In this document: piece by piece, positions 52,650-60,478 of the stretch
Layout: each line of letters starts with the position of its first letter
Position numbering within the stretch: the first letter of the stretch is position 1
Assembly (NCBI GenBank): GCA_934045905.1
Contig: OW203773.1
Coordinates: forward strand, 13,999,246 to 14,063,245
From: Leuctra nigra
Lineage: Eukaryota; Arthropoda; Insecta; Plecoptera; Leuctridae
Direction of reading: 5' to 3'
Length of the DNA stretch: 64,000 nt
Translations under genes and position numbers: made by a program
The notes under the pieces: generated by a model
What the model was told of the DNA's origin: nothing
What the model saw: only the letters and a program-made list of their open reading frames with translations
The model's database searches: none

Positions 52650-53321
52650 AAGACCGATTTAAAAATTATCTAGGTGGCTCTGCTTTTCAAAAAATTTCAC
52701 ATGCAGTTTGGTTTTCCATATTATATCTATAAGGAGTATGCACGTGATTTGTGATTTTGATTTTTGGCCGCCATGACGGGTATGGCGAGGGCTCTATTTT
52801 GTCGAAATAGCTTAAAAGCGATATCTTTAGGGCAACTGACAGTGATATTTGACATTATTCATGTTAAAGCTTGTCTGCAATTATGCCTAACATACATTCA
52901 GGCATTTATTTAATTGATAATCCTTTTAAAATAGACAGTGGTCAGCATGGCAAGCGAAATTTGACACACACCTTCTGGAAAATGTAATGTTGGAATCAAT
53001 CAAAATCCATTATCATTGATTGAATAGTCTAACCATTAAATATTAACACTAGGGATAACATTAGCACAAGAAAGCAGACGTAAAAGAGTGGACTAATACT
53101 AAAATATACAATTTTAAAACTGGCTGTCACGTTTGACTTTTGTTTTTTGGGGACTGTCATGGCGAAATTTAGGCGGTTAAGAAGGCCGTGAGCTTTCTCG
53201 CGCATACTCCTTATTGGTGCTTTACAACAATGGATAAACACCAACAGATATATGGAAAACCAAACTGCATGTGAAATTTTTGAAAAGCAGAGCCACCTAG
53301 AATATTTTTTAAATTTGTCTA
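52650..53321. mobile_element. MITE (15457 family) carrying a nested MITE
   Basis: The outer arms AGACCGATTTAAAAATTATC with AGGTGGCTCTGCTTTTCAAA and their mirror at the right (TTTGAAAAGCAGAGCCACCT) match the 15457-15601 element. The nested unit 52729-53214 has inverted ends ATAAGGAGTATGC and GCATACTCCTTAT, plus GGCCGCCATGACGGG. The palindromic outer arms are about 70 bp each. Confidence 0.8.
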
Positions 53322-53339
53322 TTCAATTTTGTTTTCAAA

Positions 53340-54211
53340 TAAATTAGAATGGTTTATTAATAAAGTTTTATTTTGTCCTACACAGATGGTTAGTGCCATT
53401 AGTCTCATTTTTACTACTTTTCAGGCACTAAACAGAACAAAATAAAACTAATAAACAATTCCAAACTACAAAATAACTTTAAGTTAACAGTTGTGAAGAC
53501 GCGTAGCCTAAAGTATTATTCTCTGCCAGCAGGTATTAAGCTACCCTAGGCAAAATCAGTCAAAAACCTCGTATTGAGCATCCCTTCCATTGTATTCGCT
53601 GAAAGCTAACGCCTCGCAGTGAAAACTCCTAAGAAAGACTGTTCACAAACAATTACGTTACTAAAAGATATTGATAACTACAAATCGATTAATAAACTCT
53701 TCAAGGTCACGTGTAGTGTCGGGAATTTTCATGAATTTTTTTTTGAGTTTTTTCATGAAAATTTTCAATGTTGTAAATTCGATTTTTTTTCCAACCCTAG
53801 AAACTCTACTTAATAATTTTAATTGTACATAAATCATGATAATATGACGACTTTTGAAAGGCAGGGAATTTACACACGAAATCTGGTTATGATAGATAGG
53901 TACTAGGTAATCATTTTTATTAGATTATTTACTAGCTTTCAGGATTCGGGACATATGATTTTTATGTGAACAATGCAATATTAAAGTTTCCATAATTTTC
54001 ATTCTTCAACTCACAGTTCACTGACTCAAATAATTAGATGCAATATTTGACAAAAGATATTGATTGAATGAAACCTCTTATGAGAGTAATAGCCTGCATA
54101 CTAAATGTCAATTTTATTTCCTAGGAAGAAACTAAAAAGCAATGAATTTAAAAATTTTCATTGAAGAAAATTTTCAAGTCCCAACACTAGTTACGCTCAC
54201 TCAGCTCACTC
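53340..54211. mobile_element. Degraded FB-1 foldback, interrupted by hAT-like MITE
   Basis: The tail of the FB-1 arm (ACAATTACGTTACTAAAAGA, TATTGATAACTACAAATCGA, CTCTTCAAGGTCACG) matches 11878-11950. It resumes after the MITE as GTTACGCTCACTCAGCTCAC. The left arm is strongly decayed. Confidence 0.5.
53714..54189. mobile_element. hAT-like MITE near gene B donor site
   Basis: The ends TAGTGTCGGGAATTTTCATG and TTTTCAAGTCCCAACACTA are inverted. Flanks GTCACGTG and GTTACGCT are a decayed 8-bp duplication, with GCCACGCT in the uninterrupted FB-1 copy at 11573. It belongs to the same family as 22386-22692. Confidence 0.75.
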
Positions 54212-54213
54212 AC

Positions 54214-54456
54214 CTGAAGATTGCGTTTTCTTGAGTAGGTTCTCAGCTTGCCTCCAAACAAAGGCCGCGGTGGACTTCTTGGGACTGGTTCTCGCTTCAC
54301 GACGGTCTCGTCTACGTCCATCTCCGTGTCCACGGCAAGAGGATCGCCACCGGACGAAGTTGCAGAATCCAAAGTGAACTCCGCCACCAGTTCCTCACCC
54401 GGCTCCAGCTTCGGTTCGACTTCTACAGCGAGAGGATCCGTGGGGTCGGACTCCAT
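54214..54456 (-). CDS. Gene B, exon 1: acidic N-terminal domain
   Basis: ATG at 54456 opens 81 codons ending at donor CTTCAG|GTGAGT. The product is acidic at first (TDPLAVEVEPKLEPGEEL) and basic at its end (KLRTYSRKRNLQ), a possible nuclear-localisation patch. VKREP fits the SUMO consensus. Order and content match exon 1 of gene A (TDPL, FTLD, DPLAVD, MDVDE, PVPRSP). A candidate acceptor GCCAGTTTCAG lies 12 nt upstream of the ATG, implying an upstream 5' UTR exon that I cannot place. Phase 0 joining gives RNLQ|RANAAK. Its function, like that of exon 1 of gene A, can only be inferred. Confidence 0.75.
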
Positions 54457-54500
54457 GATGATCTCTGTCTGAAACTGGCGTCAAAACAATTCAGTACTCG

Positions 54501-55174
54501 CATAGGAGTGTGCACGTTGAAGGGGAGGGGGCGGGGGGGGGGGGGGGGGGGGGGAGGTCCGCCCCTCTTATGCATGAACCTCAACTAAAAAATTTTAAAA
54601 TGTAGGTACCTAACTTGATAGTGTCAAAAATTAATTTTAAATGGGTTAAAACAAAAAAAATGCCCGGCGGAGCAAACTGGGGTTGCTCAAATTACTGGAA
54701 TAAGTATTTGGTTCATTGAAAACACATTTTTTTTATAAAATACCTAGGTACCACGAAAAAAATGCCTCTATTATAGGTACCTTCCAAAAATGTGATTTTT
54801 TTCATGAAACTTGTTTTTCCCCAAGAATTACTTTTTAATTTGCCTCAAAATTGCTCTAAGATGTAGGTAATGACCTTGAGAGAAAATTTTCTTTCATGGC
54901 AATAATTTTTAAAAACATAAGAAGCGCTATAGTATATTGGCTGCTCGAATACATACCTACTATTTGGAAGTAGGTAAAGGATCATTCTATGTTTAAAACT
55001 CATAAAAATGCATCAAATCCACTCGATGATCCCAATTTTTTCCCGGGGCAACGCGCCCTGGACCTGCGTTTTCTGAGTGCCCTTACCCTCAGCCAATTCT
55101 CTTTGTCTTAATTCAGATATTTGGCTAATTTTGATTTGGCCTCCCCTAATTATTTCTCCTGCGCACGCCTATGG
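54501..55174. mobile_element. hAT-like element with poly-G tract
   Basis: CATAGGAGTGTGCACG at the left is matched by CTGCGCACGCCTATG at the right. Flanks AGTACTCG and GCTACTTG may be a decayed duplication. A 22-base G run lies at 54533-54554. No transposase frame is found. It lies about 45 bp upstream of the gene B start codon. Confidence 0.55.
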
Positions 55175-55222
55175 CTACTTGCATAACCACAACACCACAT
55201 GGTGTGGTGACCATGATCAACC

Positions 55223-55974
55223 CAGGGGCGCCGGAACTGGGGGGGCAGAGGAGGCACGTGCCCCCCCCCCCTAGACATTTGAAGAGGGGGCAAGAGTATC
55301 AATCTGCCCCCCCTGGTAACGCATAATATCTTTAAAAAATTACTCGATAAGGGCTGAATTTCAAAAAAAAAACGCTGCGCGGCATTGTTATAACAGGTTG
55401 TTATAAACCTGTCTTTTAGAGTATTAAAAGTCTACTAAATCGCTGTGGGACATATTAATATGAACTTTTCTGATATGAGTGATTGACTTTTGCTTTCTTA
55501 CAATTAAAATGCACCAAAATTATTTGAAACTTGCCTGTGGGCAGAAATTTAAAGAAATCCGCTGTGCGGCATTTTAATGTGTATGACACTTTTCCATACA
55601 CATTTTAGTTACCTACTTCAAATAATACATTTTTTGGCAGTCTTCGGATTCAATTTACCTTAGGACCAAAGATGTCGTCCATTTATTTGTACATATAAAG
55701 GGAGTGATTAAACAGTGTAAAATCACGTAGAAACGCACCAAATTCATTTCTGAAATTCAAAATTTTCCCGGGGCTATGCGCCCCGGACCCGCATGGTGCT
55801 GGGAGCTCTCCCCCCAGACCCCCCATTGATTCTCTTGGCATTCGTGTTTCCCACGCGCATTGTCATTTACCTACTGCATTATTTTCTCCCTAACAAATTT
55901 AGTCCCTACACTACCTAGATCCTAAGCAAAATGTGCCCCCCCCCCCCTGAGAAAATAGACTTCCGGCGCCTCTG
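55223..55974. mobile_element. hAT-type MITE with perfect 8-bp target duplication
   Basis: The ends CAGGGGCGCCGGAA and TTCCGGCGCCTCTG are inverted, with GATCAACC exact on both sides (55215-55222, 55975-55982). The interior is the reverse complement of the 41838-42649 element in layout (GCCCCCCCTGGTAACGCATA, CGGGGCTATGCGCCCCGGAC), diverged by many changes. Confidence 0.9.
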
Positions 55975-56027
55975 GATCAACCTAATAATTCTAGGAAGGT
56001 ACAGCAATGTCCCTATCAATTACAGAA

Positions 56028-56772
56028 GGAAGTGGCTACAGTCACGGTACCCCGTGACAGCAGTGAAATGCAAAATGGCCGGCACGCTCCCGTGACAGCA
56101 GTGAAAAATGACACCTAAACACTGCTGACACGGGGGGGCGTGCACACGCGCTGGCGTGAAAGCAGTGTTTCTATGGTTTGGCCCAAGCGGCTGTTTATTT
56201 CTTGTTTATTATTGAAAATTACATTTACGGCTGTATCTACACTATTTTTTACAAAAATTGTAATAAGGTATCTGACATGACAGAGGGGCGTGTTCGCGCT
56301 ACGAGAATGCACATTAATGTCACTTTATCCACCAATAAATGACCCCAAAATATGCACAATATTGTAAATTTGTTGTTTTGTTAATGTAACGACACTATTC
56401 CGAAAAATGAAGTAAAGTACTATCTACATTTCAAAAATAACACGAGGACGTGAACACTTGTGCTAGGTGCGTACGCCCACCCCTCCCCCCCGTGGAAGCA
56501 GTCCACGGACTGCTTTCACGCCCCCCCCGTGACAGCAGTGTTTAGGTGTCATTTTTCACTGCTGTCACGGTAGCGTGAACTGCACACGCCCCCCGTGACA
56601 GCAGTGTTTAGGTCGAGCGGCACACTGCAGTCACGGTAGCGTGAACTCAGTGCATCAGCAGATGTCACGGGGCCCCCCCGTGGCAGCAGCGTTTAGGTCG
56701 AGCGATACACTACAGTCACGCTACCGTGAACACCTGCTACCACGGGACCCCGTGGCAGCAGACGCGGCCATT
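56028..56772. repeat. Cluster of CCGTGACAGCAGTG motifs in both orientations
   Basis: The motif CCGTGACAGCAGTG and its complement (CACTGCTGTCACGG), with variants, occur roughly a dozen times between 56040 and 56760. Examples are at about 56051, 56090, 56119, 56486, 56528, 56567, 56596, 56680 and 56750. Pairs make hairpins, for example about 56528-56573. A related GTTTAGGTCGAGCG phrase recurs. The middle (about 56180-56470) lacks the motif. Confidence 0.75.
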
Positions 56773-56849
56773 ACAGAAACCCTATCTGACATGCAGTTTA
56801 TAATAAAAGGTGTAAAGAATTACCATTCTCCTCACTTTTTACTAGGTAT

Positions 56850-56985
56850 GAACAAATTTGGCTAAGAGGTAACGCACTGAATTTGTATTCCAGAGGTCCG
56901 GCGTTCGATTCCCGTGTCCGTCCTTCCTTACTGGGTTTTTCAATGGTATTCCGTCAAGAAAGACAAATGCTGGGAAGGTTTGCTA
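56850..56985 (+). mobile_element. Diverged SINE, 3' truncated
   Basis: A-box-like TGGCTAAGAGGT and B box CGTTCGATTCC are followed by GTCCGTCCTTCCT, CCGTCAAGAAAGACAAATG and CTGGGAAGGTT. The sequence then leaves the SINE consensus. It is the oldest-looking headed copy here. Confidence 0.7.
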
Positions 56986-56989
56986 TTAG

Positions 56990-57477
56990 AAGAAAACTAT
57001 GATCTTACCCTCAAAGCCTCACTAGCAGCTGGGACAGGGTCTGGATTGGCAGCACTGGGTGCTCCATCGACAAAATGTTCAGTGCAGATAAAAGTTGTCG
57101 AGCAAATGTCTGCCAGATTCTGCAGTCTAGAATCTGTTCTTCTGCATAGCTGGATCCACTTCAATGATTTAGAACATATCTAACATTGTTTGACATTATG
57201 TACAAAATAATCACTTATCAGTGAATTAATAAAGTGATTACACGGTTTTGGGAATGGCAAAAATCTAGCCTTGCTTCGGGTATCATCTGTGTTATTTCTA
57301 CAAATAGGTACCGTGACTACAATACAATTTGTTTCCCCCTCCTTCTTTCCGTACAATGCGGCCTTTTCCCGGCAACATTATAACTAGTAAAATAAACCAA
57401 TAATAAACTATAAACTAGTAAACTTTGAATTACTTAGAGTACCTACCTACTCAGTCAAACATAAACTATCGTGTAAT
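56990..57477. other. Unassigned interval
   Basis: An 89-codon frame (56914-57183) begins within the SINE and has no domain. I see nothing else to support a gene. Confidence 0.35.
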
Positions 57478-57628
57478 GAAGGTTAGGTTTGTGGTTTGTT
57501 TGTCTTTCGAAACGTCAGTCTGACTGTCAGAGAGCGTGGTTCCTGAAATGACCGTTAGAGCAGCACTAGACATTAAAAGAGTTGAGTTTGTAGTTTGTTC
57601 ATTTGCTGATAGATGGTGCAGGGGGATA
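57478..57628 (+). repeat. Dispersed repeat with AGATGG(C/T)GC motif (copy 3)
   Basis: GAAGGTTAGGT, GAAATGACCGTTAGAGCAGC, ACTAG and TAGATGGTGCAGG align with copies at 28091 and 45337. The CTCF-like core is mutated (GGTGC). Confidence 0.5.
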
Positions 57629-57837
57629 GGTATCAAGTGTCCGACAGAAAAACTGTCCGACAGAATAACAGTCGGACAAATAAGCTCCGACAAAATTACT
57701 CTCCGACAGACAAACTGTCCGACACCGAATGTTTTTAGGATAGTTTATACACCGTGCACCGCGTAGAGAACACTACTTCACACTACTAAAAGAATAGTCT
57801 GTAGCTGAAAAAAGGGGCCTAACCCACCACAAATTGC

Positions 57838-58760
57838 AACAGAAGATTATTTGATGTTAAACGATTCATAAAAATGCCCTCTATAACATATCAAAAGTTC
57901 TCCGAAATTTGTTTAGGATGGGTGGGCTAAAATGCCAAATTTGTCAAAAAGCCATTGTTGTCATTATCAAATAATCAAATTATATCAACCTAGTCAAGAA
58001 GCATGTAAAATAAAAGCTTATGTTTAGTACAATTATTAAAAATATATTTCACAATTATAAAGTTGATACAGAGGTCAAAAGGGGTCAAAAAGTGGTCAAA
58101 TCTCATTTCTGAAGTGTTCCAGGACAAAATGCTATATCTTCATCCATAATAAAGATAATAACATACTTTTTATACTAATCGATCCGAAATGAATTTGCTT
58201 ATAACATATCAAAAGTTCTCCGAAATTCTTAAAACATAAGTGGGCCAGTGACAATGAATCTGTCAAATAGTTCAAAAGGGCGATTTTTATTTTTGAGTCA
58301 CAGTCTAATAACCAATTTCCTAATCACCACTATTTATAACAGAAGGTCTTTTTATGTGAAACGATACAGGACAATGTCCTCTAAAACAAATATCAAAAGT
58401 TTTCCAAATTTTAATTAGGGTGGTTGGGCCAAATTTCAAAATTTTGCAAAAACTCATTATTGTGATAATCAAATTATCAAATTTTATCAACCTAGTCGAG
58501 AAGCATATCAATTGAAAGCTTATGATTAGTACAACAAATTAAAACAAATATTACTATTAAAAAGGTCAAACAAAGGTCATGAGAGCCCAAATAGTGGTAA
58601 AATTTCCAATGTTTAAGCTTCCAATGAGAATTAACATTATGTCATCGTTAATAAAAGGTAATAATATACTTTTTGAGACCAATCGATCCAAAAATAAATA
58701 GCTGATAACAAATACAAAAAAATCACCAAAATTCTTTAACCGTGGGTGAGCCAATTAATT
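57838..58760 (+). repeat. Two diverged about 500-bp tandem units
   Basis: Matching blocks include AAAATGCCCTCTATAACATA and ACAATGTCCTCTAAAACAAA, TTATCAACCTAGTC with AAGAAGCAT, AAAGCTTATG.TTAGTACAA and TAATA.ACTTTTT with AATCGATCC. Identity is low enough that the duplication is old. Confidence 0.65.
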
Positions 58761-60156
58761 TTCAATTCAGTTTCAAAGTTGTGATATTTTGGTGAAGGAA
58801 GTATCAAATGACGAATAATCGTTCTGAAAATACGTAAGAAAATAATACAATTAGACAAACACTACCACACTTCATGTAAAACCAATGTATACGTATATAC
58901 ACCTTGTGTGGGGGGGAGGGGGGGGGGGGGGGGGGGGCATCGCTATCGCCGGAAGCGAATATTTTTCTTGCCAAGACTTAGTAAATGGGAGAAAACATTA
59001 TTTTTATAAAATTCAATTTTGAACATTTTTGAAGTGAAATAAATGGTTGATCCAACTAGATTATCTTTTCAAATGTCATTCATGATAGTTCTAGGATGAA
59101 ATTGGGGTCTTAAAACCCTTTAGAGTAAAAAATCTTGGCATTTTTGATATTTGAAGTCCGCTCGGTGCAAATTCTTTGTCTAGGGCTATAGAAAGTGAAT
59201 CAATGGTTTGTGGACGCGGCAATTCAAATTTTGCCAAATTTTGGACAGAAAAATGTTGTACTATTTTTATAAATCAACCACTTACAATTTTCTAGTATTT
59301 TTTTTATATTTTTCCACGTCATTTCACGTCATATTCGGAACTCTGTTTTATAATTTTCTCAACATTTCTCTCTCAAATTACCAAAATAAACTTTTGACAT
59401 CGCTTTTTCGTTCGCCATTTTGATTATTCGAATCGCCGTCTCCAGATTCAAAATCTACGAAATAATCAAGTCAGATTCTGGAAATTCAGGTATGTACCCC
59501 AAAATTTGACAAAGTAAGCAACAAAACGATTTTGAGGAAATAATCCATTGTATACCCCCTTCTGGTCGTCCTTCGTATTGACTAGTCCTAGGTTATAATC
59601 CTAGGTATGAATCTCCGATCTGTTGATCTAGTAATCATGCATCCTTCAATTTCGTTAAATTACATCGCAAATAGACTGTATTTATCGCAAATTTCTTCAG
59701 GATCAACTATTTTCCAATGGATACCAGTGAAAATGTCACGTTTTCACACGAATTTGACCGTTTTTCTAATATAATGACTTTTTCAGGTGGGAAATTTGTC
59801 TCATTTTCATTCCATCCCATTTCAAAAGGCACCCATCGTGCTCTGCACATTTTTCCGCATCTTTCAAGCTACTTGTCGTTTTTTTAGAATTTTCCAAGCA
59901 TTTATTTTCGTAGGAAAACAGGTTCATTTCAAATTTTCCCAATTTTCTCGCAAACACAAGTGAAAACAAAAATAACTAAAAAATCGGCCGTAAAATGGCC
60001 GTCCCGATGCTTTTTTCCGGGGTCGATCCGATGAAAATGGACACTTTTGTATTTTGAAAATTCTGGTGTTTAGTAGTCAGACCTAGACAGTTTAAACATT
60101 TCGCGCGCCGTGGTATGCGCAGGCGCACGCTAAAGACCCGCATGAAAACATTAACC
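58761..60156. other. AT-rich interior with poly-G tract
   Basis: The G run at 58918-58937 is the main landmark. No domain-bearing ORF or RNA gene is visible. Confidence 0.35.
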
Positions 60157-60478
60157 CATGTCGTACAGTCCTTTTGTCGGACAGATATTCTGTCGGAAAG
60201 TCTTTATGTCGGATAGTGAGATTGTCGGAGTTTAAATATTCGGAGACCTCGCCCGCACCCGGTGCAGGATTTAAAAGACTTGTAGTGTGACTTTAGGCCG
60301 AAATGGGTTACCTATTAGAAACGACTTTAATATTAGATTGTAACTTCGTAGTGCTACAGATGAAGGATATTATCACTTCCCTGGCTAAAACAATGTTCGG
60401 GTAATAATTTAAAAATAACTCAATGCTGGATAAAACTCCAAAACGCCATAATACAAGGTAAATTCATACTCAGGCTCA

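Larger units (their letters stand above)
51867..54213 (-). other. Intron of gene B (2.35 kb)
   Basis: It runs from donor CTTCAG|GTGAGT (54213) to acceptor TTGCAG|AGAGCT (51867), phase 0, in the same position as in gene A. It contains MITEs at 52650-53321 and 53714-54189. The latter ends 24 bp from the donor site. Confidence 0.8.
57635..60240. mobile_element. Putative non-coding element with subterminal TCCGACA repeats
   Basis: The left end has five TCCGACA-type words (and one inverted) within 57637-57725. The right end has TGTCGGA-type words within 60157-60240, so the ends are inverted arrays. The interior is two diverged 500-bp repeats, a poly-G tract and AT-rich text with no ORF longer than about 75 codons. 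No clear TIR or flanking duplication is seen. Confidence 0.5.
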
